A DNA stretch of 64,000 bases from JAHJQZ01 sp963676075 (GTDB taxonomy: Bacteria; Pseudomonadota; Alphaproteobacteria; Rhizobiales; Devosiaceae): assembly GCA_963676075.2 (NCBI GenBank), contig CAXXNZ010000027.1, positions 1-64,000 on the forward strand, written 5' to 3'. How positions within the stretch are numbered: position 1 is the first letter of the stretch; every line of letters begins with the position of its first letter. Shown piece by piece: positions 26,236 to 35,939 of this stretch. The translations under genes and the position numbers were made by a program. Under the pieces are notes generated by a model. The model made no database searches. It saw only the letters and a list, made by a program, of their open reading frames with translations, and was not told where the DNA came from.

Positions 26236-27423
26236 CTAGAGGGCTTCGGCAAGGCTGCGCTCGGCGAGAGCTGCTTCGGGCGGCGCGGCGCTCGAAACGC
26301 CCATCTCGGCAAGGGTCAGGCGAACAGCCTCGACCACGGCGCGCATCACGCTTGCGTCGATGCGACCGATGCAGCCGATGCGGAAGCTTTCAACCACCGT
26401 CAGCTTGCCGGGATACAGAATGAAGCCGCGCGCCTTCATCGCCTCGTAGAAACGATCGAATGCGAAGGCCGGATCGGCCGGACAGAAGAAAGTGACGATG
26501 ATCGGCGACAGCCAACGTTCGGGCAGGAGCGTGGAAAAACCGAGCGCCTGCATGCCTTCGATCAGAACATCGCGGTTTTGCGTGTAGCGCGCGCCGCGCC
26601 CGGCGATGCCGCCTTCGGCCGCATGCGTTTGCAGCGCTTGAAGGAAGGCCGCAACCACATGGGTCGGCGGCGTGTAGCGCCATTGGCCGGTCTTTTCCAT
26701 ATGGGCCCATTGCGCATGGGCGTCGAGACAGAGCGAATGCGCCCGCCCCTCGGCGGCCACCAACGCGTCCCTGCGCGCCACGAGGAAGCCAAAGCCCGGC
26801 ACGCCCTCGATACATTTGTTGGCCGAAGACACGAAGGCCTCATAGGTGATTTCGTCCGGCTGCAGCGGGATCGCGCCGAAGGCCGACATGGAATCGATCA
26901 GCAGCTTGCGGCCGGCGGTAGCCACCGCCTCGGCGATCTCCGCCACCGGATTGAGAATGCCCGAACTGGTCTCGCAATGGATCGCCAGCACATGGGTTAT
27001 ATCGGGATCCCGTTCCAGGATCTCGGCCACCTCGGCCCCGCGCGGCGGCTGGTAGTCGCCCTTGTCGAGCACCGTCATCGCCCGGCCGATGCGGCGGGCC
27101 GTTTCGGCGGCGCGTTGGCCGTAAGCACCATTGGCCAGCACCAGCAGCTTGCCGTCGCGCGGCACGAAGGTACCGATCATCGCCTCGACGAGATAGGAGC
27201 CGGACCCCTGAATCGGCACGCAGTCATAGTCCGCGCCCCCTGCCCCCAAAAGGGCCAGGATACCGGCGCGCAGATCGCGCGTCATGGCGCGGAAATCGCC
27301 GTCCCAGCTCCCCCAGTCCCTGAGCATCGCCGCCTTCACCTCCTGGGAGGTGGTCAGCGGACCGGGGGTCAAAAGATAGGGCTCCCCCAGCTGCGGCGCG
27401 GGAAAAGGCGTTTGGGTAGACAT
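26236..27423 (-). CDS. phnW: 2-aminoethylphosphonate-pyruvate transaminase
   Basis: Transfers the amino group of 2-aminoethylphosphonate (AEP) to pyruvate, giving phosphonoacetaldehyde and alanine. 395 residues, class V PLP fold. The N-terminus LLTPGPLTTSQEVKAAMLRDWGSWD is characteristic of PhnW. Asp177 in LIDSMSAFG contacts the cofactor and Lys203 in SSANKCIEG is the Schiff-base lysine. The start ATG at 27423 has GGAG upstream. It lies 31 bases after the phosphonate monoester hydrolase gene and directly before phnX. Confidence 0.96.
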   Translation of the reverse strand: MSTQTPFPAPQLGEPYLLTPGPLTTSQEVKAAMLRDWGSWDGDFRAMTRDLRAGILALLGAGGADYDCVPIQGSGSYLVEAMIGTFVPRDGKLLVLANGAYGQRAAETARRIGRAMTVLDKGDYQPPRGAEVAEILERDPDITHVLAIHCETSSGILNPVAEIAEAVATAGRKLLIDSMSAFGAIPLQPDEITYEAFVSSANKCIEGVPGFGFLVARRDALVAAEGRAHSLCLDAHAQWAHMEKTGQWRYTPPTHVVAAFLQALQTHAAEGGIAGRGARYTQNRDVLIEGMQALGFSTLLPERWLSPIIVTFFCPADPAFAFDRFYEAMKARGFILYPGKLTVVESFRIGCIGRIDASVMRAVVEAVRLTLAEMGVSSAAPPEAALAERSLAEAL

Positions 27424-27454
27424 GATGGACTCCGGGAACAAGTGGTGTTGGTCT

Positions 27455-28925
27455 TTATCGCCACGGCCGGTAGGCGCTGTGCATCCTCCGGTCGAGCAAA
27501 GCGGCGCGCAGCCGGCTGATCTGATCGGCATGCTCAGGGCGTTGCGCCAGGTTCGTGGTTTCGTGCGGATCGTCGGCAAGGTTGAACAGCATTGGCGGCA
27601 CGCCGCCGGCGAAATGCACGTATTTCCAATGCTTCTCGCGCAGGATGGCGGCCCGGCACCGTTCGGGTGGCAGGTCCCAGGACGTTTCGAAGCGCGACGG
27701 GGCCTGCGGGTTGCCGAACTCGATTTCCATGAAGGCGCTGTCCCCGCCAGTCCTCCGGCTCATTGGTGTCGACAAACGGCAGAAGCGAGCGCCCGTCAAA
27801 GACCGGCGGCAGGTCGGCGCCGAGCCAATCCAGAATGGTCGGGGTGACGTCGACGCTTTCGGTCAGAGCCTCAATCCTTCCGCCCCTGGCGCCCGGAACA
27901 CGGATCATCAGCGGGACGCGATAGGCAGGATCAAAGACCGTGTCCTTGCCCCACATGCCGTGGTCGCCAAGCATCTCGCCGTGATCTCCGGTGACGACGA
28001 CAAGGGTATCGTCGTCCAGTCCGCTGTCCTTGAGAAAGCTCATCAACCGTCCGAAATGGTGATCGACCTCGGCGACCAGGCCGAGATAGGTGGCCCGGAG
28101 CTTCGCGATCGTTTCGGCATCGAGTGCTCGGCAATCGCCGTCGAAATCCCAGAACATATCCTTTTGGCTCGGGGCGCTGAACCAAGCCTCGACAAAGGCG
28201 TGGTCCGGCACTTCGGCAACCGGCGTGGGCAGCGCCGTCGGATCGACAAGATTATGATAGGGCGCCGGCGCCACCAGCGGAGGGTGCGGCCGAACATAGG
28301 TGACATGGGCGAAAAACGGATGCGCCTTGCGGACCGAAAGCGCCGCGATCGTCCTGTCGGTCAGATAGGCGGTGTCGCTGTCCTCGGCGGAATAGAGCGC
28401 CGGATTGCCGAAAACACCGCCTTGCGGGCGATAAAGCCGCATCAGGTCAGGGCTCATGGCGTCCGGCACATCGTAACCGCGCGCACGCAGATGGCCGAGC
28501 CATTCGGCGCCATATTCGAGGCGCATCTCGACGATCTCGCGGAAACCGGGAAGAACATTCTCGTAGACGTAGTTGTCAGGGTCGGCAGCGGGCCGTCCGG
28601 TCGGATCGGGCTGGACATCGGTGTAACCGAACAGGAGCGGTTCATGGCCGAGCTTGCGCGCTTCCAGGGCCAGATTGGTGTGATGGGACGCCAGGGGCGT
28701 GCCATTGCGAATGGCCCGATGGTTCATGGCGTAAAGCCCGGTCAAAAGGCTGGCGCGCGACGGGCCGCACGGTGCGGTCACCGAGAAATGATTGCCAAAG
28801 CTGATGGCCGACGCGGCAAAGGCGTCGAGATTGGGGGTCGGCGCGAAACCCGCCAGCGCCCCATTGAGCACGTCGGCGCGCAATTGATCGATGACAATGA
28901 AAAGGACGTTCTTGCGGTCGGTCAT
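27455..28925 (-). pseudogene. Phosphonate monoester hydrolase / sulfatase-family phosphodiesterase, one frameshift
   Basis: Alkaline-phosphatase-superfamily hydrolase resembling rhizobial phosphonate monoester hydrolases. The N-terminus VLFIVIDQLRAD supplies metal-binding Asp13, and Cys53 in TAPCGPSRASLL is the formylglycine-forming CxPSR site. VVTGDHGEMLGDHGMW is also typical. The frame is intact to EPEDWR, then shifts by one base in a run of four C (27742-27745 on the plus strand). The rest (DSAFMEIEFGNP to HSAYRPWR) continues in another frame. Removing one G restores one full-length protein. Either a recent mutation or a sequencing error. It would free AEP from an ester for phnW and phnX. 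An ATG at 28940 is an alternative start. Confidence 0.82.
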
Positions 28926-28929
28926 GTGG

Positions 28930-29418
28930 TCAATCGCCATTCGAAGCGTCGAGGCGCTTTTGCATGAAAACTCTGGGATGGGGATCGTTGCCATGGGGCG
29001 GCGGTCCAACCCGCTCGGTCCGATAGCCGTGGCGCTGATAAAGAGCGACGAGGTGGGTCATGATTTCCGCCGTGTGGAGTCTGACCATTCCGCGTCCGGC
29101 GGCTCGGGCATGACCGTCGAACCAGTCGAGCAAGGCCGAGCCGATGCCCTGCCGGGCATGGGCAGGCGCCACCGCGAGGTAGTCAAGCGTCATGGCATTC
29201 TCGGCCGGAGCATCAGTGAACTTCACAAGAGCGGCCAGATTGCCGTTACGGCGCACGACGAAAATGCTCTTTTCGGCAATCGCCGCCTCGACCCAGTCAC
29301 GAGGGTTCGATTTCTGCCTGCCCAAGAGACGTTCGACATAGTCGGCAAAGGCGGCGTCGAGCAGCGATCGAATGGCCGTGGCGTCCGTTGGTTCGGCCAG
29401 TTCAGGCGAAAGCATCAT
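28930..29418 (-). CDS. GNAT-family N-acetyltransferase
   Basis: 162-residue acyltransferase fold: LDYLAVAPAHARQGIGSALLDWF contains the acetyl-CoA binding motif (R-x-x-G-x-G/A), followed by IMTHLVALYQRHGYRTE. The start ATG at 29418 overlaps the OppF-type stop by four bases, and its own stop overlaps a possible hydrolase start, so it is embedded in the phosphonate operon. AEP acetyltransferases are known in phosphonate operons (PhnO-type), but this protein could equally acylate another amine. Confidence 0.85.
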   Translation of the reverse strand: MMLSPELAEPTDATAIRSLLDAAFADYVERLLGRQKSNPRDWVEAAIAEKSIFVVRRNGNLAALVKFTDAPAENAMTLDYLAVAPAHARQGIGSALLDWFDGHARAAGRGMVRLHTAEIMTHLVALYQRHGYRTERVGPPPHGNDPHPRVFMQKRLDASNGD

Positions 29419-30477
29419 TGCATGTCCTGGCTTGTGTGAACCGGCCTCGGACGCTTTGCGGCGGCAAGACCGGCGGAGTGCGTTTCGTCGGCAATGGCTC
29501 GCCAATGGTGGCAGGCGACCGAATGGCCGCTGCCGATATCCTCTAATTCCGGTTCGCGTTCGCGGCACCCTTCGCGGGCGAAACGGCAGCGTGTGTGGAA
29601 GGTGCAGCCCGAGGGCGGGTTGGCCGGGCTCGGAATTTCGCCGTCAAGCTTGATGGCGTGGCCGCGATCGTCCGGATCGAGCGAAGGAATGGCCGATAGA
29701 AGCGCCTGGGTATAGGGGTGGCGCGGCATGGCGAACAGGGCCTTGCGCGGCGCCAACTCGACGATGCGCCCGAGATACATGACGGCGACGACGTCGCAGA
29801 CATGGGCGACAACGCTCAGATCGTGGCTGATGAACAAGAAGGTCAAGCCGAAATCGCGCTGCAAGGACTTGAGCAGGTTGAGAATGTCGGCCTGGATCGA
29901 GACATCGAGCGCCGCGACGCTTTCGTCGGCAATGAGGAAACGCGGTTCTGAAACAAGCGCCCTGGCGATGGAGATGCGCTGGCGCTGGCCGCCGGAAAAG
30001 GCGTGGGGAAACCGCCTGAGATGCTCGACATTGAGACGGCCAGCGCGTCGCGATCTGGCGCACGCGTTCGTCGGTTTCCTTGCGGGACGTGGTCAGCTTC
30101 ATAACCTCGAGCGGCTCGGCGATGATGTCCCTGACGGTCATGCGCGGGCTCAGGGCGGCGTAAGGATCCTGAAAGATCAGTTGCGCCTGCTTGCGGTAGG
30201 CCTTGAGATCCTCGCCTTTCAGGGTCGCGATGTCGAAGCTACGGTCGCCTGTGTCGAAGCTTATGCTGCCGGCGCTGATCGGCGCCGCCTTCAATATGGC
30301 GCGGCCGAGCGTCGTCTTGCCAGAGCCGCTTTCTCCGACCAAGCCGAAGAAGTGACCGCGGGGGATATCGAGCGACACGCTTTCAAGCGCCTTGAGCACC
30401 GGCGGTTTGCCGATCAGGCTGGTGCCGAGCGGATAGTGGACGCCAAGATTGCGGATGGAAACGATGGTGTCACTCAT
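29415..30477 (-). pseudogene. Oligopeptide-type ABC ATPase (OppF family), one frameshift
   Basis: ATPase of the phosphonate-operon importer. Walker A GESGSGKTT and FQDPYAALSPRMTV lie in the first frame; the signature (SGGQRQR), Walker B (LIADESVAALD, with Ser in place of the more usual Pro) and C-terminal cysteine motif (GCTFHTRCRFAREGC) lie in a second frame. The switch occurs near 30043 after QIATR; adding one G in CGCGCT restores ATRAGRLNVEHLRRFPHAF. No other stop interrupts the roughly 353-residue product. Possibly a sequencing error. Confidence 0.85.
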
Positions 30478-31485
30478 TCCGCCGCCGCCTCGATTTCCAT
30501 CTCGCGCAACAAACAGGCGGCGCTGTGGTTTTCGGCGAGCGCCACTAGCTCGGGGGTTTGGCTGGCACAGTCCGCGCCGAGCGCCACCGGGCAGCGGGTG
30601 TGAAAAACGCAGCCGCCCGGCCGGTCGAGCGGGCTCGGAATATCGCCCGGAACCGGCGTCAGCGGCGCGTCGAGATCATCAAGACGCGGCAGTGCCGCCA
30701 GAAGCCCCTGCGTATAGGGATGGCGTGGGGTGCGGATCACCTCGCGCACGGGACCGCTTTCGACCTTTTTGCCCAGATACATCACCGAAACGCGGTCGGC
30801 CGTTTGGGCGATGACGCCGAGATCGTGGGTGATGAAGATGATCGCCATGCCGAATTCGGCAACGAGATCCTTCATGAGGTCGATGACCTGGGCCTGGATT
30901 GTGACGTCGAGCGCCGTCGTCGGCTCGTCGGCGATCAACAGTCTTGGCTTGGTCGACAGGGCCATGGCGATCATCGCCCGTTGCCGCATGCCGCCGGAAA
31001 TCTCGAAGGCGTACTGGTTGAACCGATGCGCCGGCTCGGAAATGCCAACCCGTTCGAGCATGTCGATGCTGAGGGTTTTCGCCTGCTTGCGCTGAGATCG
31101 CGGTGCAGCATCAGCTGTTCGACCATCTGTTCGCCGATCTTTATCGCCGGGCGAAACTGGCCATGGGCTCCTGAAAAATCATCGACACCAGATCGCCGCG
31201 CACGCGGCGCAACTGCCGCTCCGTCCTCAGCGACAAGACATCGATCTGTTCGCCGTCGATATTGAGGAGAATGCGGGAGCTGCGGTCGTAGACGGTGTTG
31301 TCCGCATTCAAACGCATGATCGATTTGGCGGTCACCGACTTGCCCGAGCCGGATTCGCCGACCAGGCCCATGATCTCGCCCGATTCGATGGTGAAGCCGG
31401 CCTGTTCGACCGCCGTGATCTCGCCCTCGTCGGTGCGAAACCGGATGGTCAGGTTCTCGATCTGCAAAAGCGGTTCGCTCATCAT
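30474..31485 (-). pseudogene. Oligopeptide-type ABC ATPase (OppD family), two frameshifts
   Basis: Partner ATPase of the same importer. First segment: LLQIENLTIRF to IFQEPMASFA, with Walker A GESGSGKS. A one-base loss in a C run (about 31147-31151) moves the sense to PAIKIGEQMVEQLMLHRDLS, and a second single-base change near 31090 moves it again to KQAKTLSIDMLERVGIS. The last segment holds the signature ISGGMRQR, Walker B LLIADEPTTALD and GGCVFHTRCPVALGADC. Overlaps the OppF-type gene by four bases. As written the ATPase could not be made. Confidence 0.85.
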
Positions 31486-32659
31486 CTACGCTCCGAATAG
31501 GGATCGGCGGCGTCGCGCAACCCGTCGCCGACGAAAACGAAGGCGAGAATGAGGGCCACGAAGATCGGCACCGGGATGAAGTACCATTGGTAGTTGAGCA
31601 TGACGTCGACGCGGGTGACGTTCTGCAACAGGACGCCGAGCGAGTTGACCGGGTCCTTGAGTCCGAGGCCGATGAAGCTCAAGGCCGTCTCTGACAGGAT
31701 CATGTAGGGAAAATTGATGACCGTATCGACGATAATATAGCTGGTGAAGCTCGGAAGCAGATGCCGGCCGATAATGTGGGTGGCCGAGGCGCCACCCAGC
31801 TGGGCGGCAAGGATGTAGTCGGCGGTGCGCTCGGCCAGAAGATGGGTGCGAATGCGCCGCGCCAGGGTCGGCCAGCCGACCAGTCCAGGATCATCGAGAT
31901 GAAGAAAAACCGGGTTTCGGCCGACCATTCGTCCGGGATGAAGGCGGCCAGCGACATGAACAGCGGGATGGTCGGCACGGTCCGGACCGCATCGGTAACG
32001 GTCTGGACGACGGTATCGATCCAGCCACCGAAATAGCCAGCCACGCCACCGATGCCCAGGGCGAGGACGAAGGTGATGACCAGACCGAGAGTACCGACCG
32101 ACAGCGACACCCCGATGGCGTGCAGGGTGCGCGAGAAGATGTCCTTGCCGGCAGCGTCGGTGCCGAACAGGTGGATATAGCCCTTCTCGACACCGAACAG
32201 GTGCGTTTTTACCTCTAAGCCGGGAATGCGAATGTCAAACGCCTCGCCGGGCAGGTCGAAAGCGAAGGCCCCGATTCGATAGCTCCAGGCCTGGGGCAGA
32301 AAGGTCAGATAATCGCGCTTGTCGGTTTGACGGGTCACCCAGCGGAAGTTGGTATCGACGCCGCGATGGCGTTCGACCAGATGAATGAAGGGACGGATGT
32401 CGCAGCCATTGGCGTCGCAAAACAGCGGAACCTGCGGCGCGCCATTGGTGTAGTCCTTGTCGCGCCCGGCGACGGTCGGATCGTAGGGCGACAGGAATGG
32501 CGCGAACAGGCCACACAGGATGAACGCGATCAGGAAGCCGGCTGCCACCATGGCCGACCGCTTCCTGACGAAGCGGGCCCAGACAAGCTGTGCCTGCGAG
32601 GCGGTGAAATAGTCCTCCTTCGAGCGCGTCCTTTTGCCGAAAACCGCCGTCATCGTCAT
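31482..32659 (-). pseudogene. Oligopeptide-type ABC permease (OppC family), one frameshift
   Basis: Inner-membrane permease with a long periplasmic insertion between the first helix and the core (residues about 60-160), seen in some rhizobial Opp systems. Family motif HLFGTDAAGKDIFSRTLHAIG. The frame is intact to RFFFISMIL, then loses one G near 31886; adding it back gives GLVGWPTLARRIRTHLL and the EAA loop HIIGRHLLPSFTSYIIV. ATG at 32659 has GAGGAG upstream. No other defect. Confidence 0.85.
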
Positions 32660-32669
32660 GGCCAGCTCC

Positions 32670-33675
32670 TCACATGATGCCGCGCCGGACGCGCGGATCG
32701 ATGACGGCCAAGATGATGTCGGTGAAAAAATTCAGCGCGACGATCGAGGCAGTCAGCAAAAAGATGATGGCGCCGGCCAGCTGCTGGTCGTTGGACTTGG
32801 CCAGCGCGTCGAGCAGCAGCGCGCCGGCTTCAGTCAGCGACAGGACGGCGGCGACGATCGGCAGATCATTGAAGATGCGGTTGAGGTCGAAGCCGATTGA
32901 GTTGATGACCGGACCGAGCGCGTGCCGGGCCGGATAGTGCAGCAAGAGCCGGCTGCCGGCGATGCCTCGCGCCCGCGCTGCAGTGACGTAGAGCTTGTCC
33001 TTTTCGTCCGAGATCAGTGCCCTCACCGTCTGCAGCTGAATGGCGGAAGCCGACCAGCCGAGGATGAAGATCGGCAGCCAGGCGTGGCTCAGCATGTCGA
33101 GGAATTTTGCGGGCGACCAGGGCGCATCGCGGTATTCGGGGCTGAACAGGCCTGTCATCGTGTCCCCGAACCACAGCGTCGCCAACAGCATGATGCCGAG
33201 CGCCAGAAGGAAATTGGGCAGCGCCAGGCCGAGATAGGAAACGATGCGCAAACTGGTGTCGGTGACACCTCCGCGTATGGTGGCTGACAATATGCCGATG
33301 GGTATGGAAATGGCGTAGGTCAGGACCAGGGCGACCAGGCATAGTCCGAGCGAGAGCAGGAACTTGTCGCCGATCAACTGGTTGACCTCGACGCGCCACA
33401 GGCAACTTTCACCGAAATAGCCGCGGGCAAAGACGTCGCCTACCCACATGCCCCAGCGCTCGACGAAGGGCTTGTCGAGGCCCATGCGGATTTCCTCGGC
33501 ATGAATATCGGCCTCGGTGATAATCTGGCCCTGGGTTGACTTGTAGGCGATATAGCGTTCCGCGCAGTTGCCGGGCACCAGTTCCATCAGCGAAAAGACG
33601 ATGAATCGAGACGAACAGAAGGGTCAGGAGCGCCATGCCCGCCCGAATGGCTATGAACCGCGCATATGCCTGCAT
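32670..33675 (-). pseudogene. Oligopeptide-type ABC permease (OppB family), one frameshift
   Basis: Inner-membrane permease. Starts QAYARFIAIRAGMALLTLLFVS in one frame; a one-base gain (extra T in ATT, about 33604) then moves the sense to the frame beginning MELVPGNCAERYIAYKS and running to the end (FFTDIILAVIDPRVRRG). EAA-loop region RARGIAGSRLLLHYPARHALGP. The start ATG at 33675 is preceded by GGGGGA. It lies 64 bases downstream of the intact binding-protein gene. Confidence 0.85.
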
Positions 33676-33739
33676 ATACAGATCCCCCGGCAAGTTGTCG
33701 GGCGCGACGGCAACCGCCGCGCCTCAACCTTGATCTTGT

Positions 33740-35794
33740 TCAGTCCGTCAGGAACCACTGCTGCGGACGATAGGCAAACATGCGGTAATACTCGTAGGAC
33801 CAGGTCTTGGGGAACTCGAAGTTCTTGAGCTTATTGCTCTTGTAGACCGGGTTCGGCGCATTGACCGTGCCGATGAACAGGAAGCCGTCGAGCTGCATCT
33901 GGATCAGTTCCCGACCGAGACGGTTCGATTCCTCGGTACCGGGCTGATATTTCTGCCACTCGGTGTGCTTGTCGCGCATGTCGAAGACCCATTGCGGCGG
34001 CTCGATGCCTTCGGCGCCGTCGGAATCGATCCATTGCAGCCACAGCATGGCGGTGCGGTGGCCGAAATAATCGCCATAAGGCGGTGTCCACAAACGGGCA
34101 TTGCCCTGGATGACCGGGATCGGTTGACCCTTGGTCCAGCCATAGACGTCGAGTTCGTTGGCCGAATTGGCGGCGCGAACTTCGTCGGAGGTCACTTCCT
34201 TGATCGTCGTTTCGACGCCGACATCGGTCCAGTTCTGCGCCACCAGTTCGGCGACGGCTGTGGACAGACCCTGCGTCGAGAACTGCAGGTTGAGCGTCAG
34301 TTTGGCGCCCGAGGGCAGATCGCGGAAGCCATCGCCATCCTGATCGACGAAGCCGATCTCGTCGAGCATGGATTTTGCCAGCTCAGGGTCGTAGTCGATG
34401 GCATATTTGATCTGCTCTTCGGTGGCGAAGGGCGGCACCGGATCGAAGCCGATATACTGGCGGGCTTCGCCAAGATCGAAGAAGGCAACCGAATTGATCT
34501 CGGCGCGGTTGATGGCGTAGCTCATCGCAACGCGGAAATCGCGGTTGCCGAACAGTTCCCGCTTTTCCGGATCGGTATTGGTCACGTTGAACGAAAAGGC
34601 CGGCATGCCGATCTGCGGCTTGAGTTCGACTGTGTATCCGCCGGATTCCTGGCCGTCGAGAAGAGTCGGGGCGTCCGGCAGCGTGACGGACTGTGCCTTG
34701 TAGTCGATTTCGCCGTTGACCATTTTGAGGATTTTGACCTCATTGTCCGGCACATAGGCTTCGTTGACCTCGTTGATATAGGGCAACTGGTTGCCGGCGG
34801 TATCGACCATGAAGAAATAGGGATTGGCGACGACGACGCGGTCTTCGGTGGTGTCCTTGACCACGATATGGCTTTCAAGCGTCGGCACGACGGCTGCCGA
34901 CAATTTGGCCACCTTTTCGGCGTCCTTGAGCAGTGGCGAAGGCACGTCCTTCCAGTCCGAACCGCCATAATAGAAGTTGATCACTTCATAGCCGTTCTCG
35001 AAACCGGCCGCCTGGGCCAGCGCATCGGCTTCCGGGTTATACTTCGGATGGAACTGGCCAAGGAAGTGCTTGGGCTGGAAGGGCTGGGCGTAGTCGGTGG
35101 CGAAGGTCGACAGCAGGCCCGGCTTGGGCGCGGCCATCCTGAACACGACGGTTTCGTCGTCAAGCGCCTCGACCTCGATCGGCTCGCCGCCGGCGGTCCA
35201 CAGATCGCGCGGTTTTTCAACCACGTTCGGATCCATGGTCAAGTCGTTGTACCAGAAGGCGATGTCCTCGGCGGTGAAGGGTTCGCCGTCCGACCATTTG
35301 TGCCCCTTGCGCAGGGTCAGGGTGAGTTCGGTGAAATCGTCATTCCACGCCCACGACTTGGCAACGTTGGGAACGATGGTCACAAGGTCGTCCGAGAAAC
35401 GCACGAGGTTGACGTGGCGCACCGACAAAAGATCGGACGTGCCGGCTTCGGTGGCATTGGACATGCCGTCGAGCACGCCGCCATAGACGCCGATTTCCTC
35501 ATAGGGCGCGACCACGAGCGGTTCTTCGGGCAAGCGTTCGGCGACGGGCGCCAAGTCTTCGGGATTGCCGGCGATGCGGGCATTGAGCGCGCCGATCTCC
35601 GGATTTTCGGAAAAACTCAAGGTGCAATTGCCGAGCGACTGGAACTCGGCCAGTTCGAACTGCTCGGGAAAAGCGGCTTTGCTGACCAGATCGTCCCCTG
35701 CGGTAACGGCAGGGCAATCAGCGGCGAAAACGGTCTGGGGCCCAGCAACGACCAATGCCGCTACCGCTACTCCAATGAGCTGAAATCGTTTCAT
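33740..35794 (-). CDS. Oligopeptide-type ABC transporter substrate-binding protein of the phosphonate operon
   Basis: 684-residue SBP_bac_5 periplasmic protein, longer than the classical 500-550 residues, with a signal peptide ending near TVFA/ADC. Blocks RLPEEPLVVAPYEEIGVYGG, LRKGHKWSDGEPFTAEDIAFWYND and AYVPDNEVKILKMVNGEIDYKAQSV identify the long-form subfamily also present at 42892-44859. Intact, unlike the four transporter genes after it. First gene of the operon; the ligand is inferred to be an AEP derivative from the enzymes downstream. Confidence 0.93.
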   Translation of the reverse strand: MKRFQLIGVAVAALVVAGPQTVFAADCPAVTAGDDLVSKAAFPEQFELAEFQSLGNCTLSFSENPEIGALNARIAGNPEDLAPVAERLPEEPLVVAPYEEIGVYGGVLDGMSNATEAGTSDLLSVRHVNLVRFSDDLVTIVPNVAKSWAWNDDFTELTLTLRKGHKWSDGEPFTAEDIAFWYNDLTMDPNVVEKPRDLWTAGGEPIEVEALDDETVVFRMAAPKPGLLSTFATDYAQPFQPKHFLGQFHPKYNPEADALAQAAGFENGYEVINFYYGGSDWKDVPSPLLKDAEKVAKLSAAVVPTLESHIVVKDTTEDRVVVANPYFFMVDTAGNQLPYINEVNEAYVPDNEVKILKMVNGEIDYKAQSVTLPDAPTLLDGQESGGYTVELKPQIGMPAFSFNVTNTDPEKRELFGNRDFRVAMSYAINRAEINSVAFFDLGEARQYIGFDPVPPFATEEQIKYAIDYDPELAKSMLDEIGFVDQDGDGFRDLPSGAKLTLNLQFSTQGLSTAVAELVAQNWTDVGVETTIKEVTSDEVRAANSANELDVYGWTKGQPIPVIQGNARLWTPPYGDYFGHRTAMLWLQWIDSDGAEGIEPPQWVFDMRDKHTEWQKYQPGTEESNRLGRELIQMQLDGFLFIGTVNAPNPVYKSNKLKNFEFPKTWSYEYYRMFAYRPQQWFLTD

Positions 35795-35880
35795 GTTGAG
35801 ACCTCGTCCTGAACGGCTTGGTTATGCGCCCTGGCTGCGACGCAATCGGAACCTAGGAGGAAAGGTTAACGCTCGAATGA

Positions 35881-35897
35881 CATATATTATGGATATG
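35881..35897. promoter_or_regulatory. Candidate LysR operator between the phosphonate operon and its regulator
   Basis: CATAT (35881-35885) and ATATG (35893-35897) form an interrupted palindrome in the AT-rich 145-base divergent intergenic region. It fits the T-N11-A pattern bound by LysR-type proteins. Confidence 0.4.
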
Positions 35898-35939
35898 ATT
35901 GATCGATAAGATCGTGCTTATGGCTGGAAGGATTGCGGC

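Noticed and set aside
27455..33675. Programmed frameshifting as the explanation of the broken frames
   Set aside because: Six shifts in five unrelated genes, in both directions and without slippery heptamers or stem-loops, do not fit programmed recoding.
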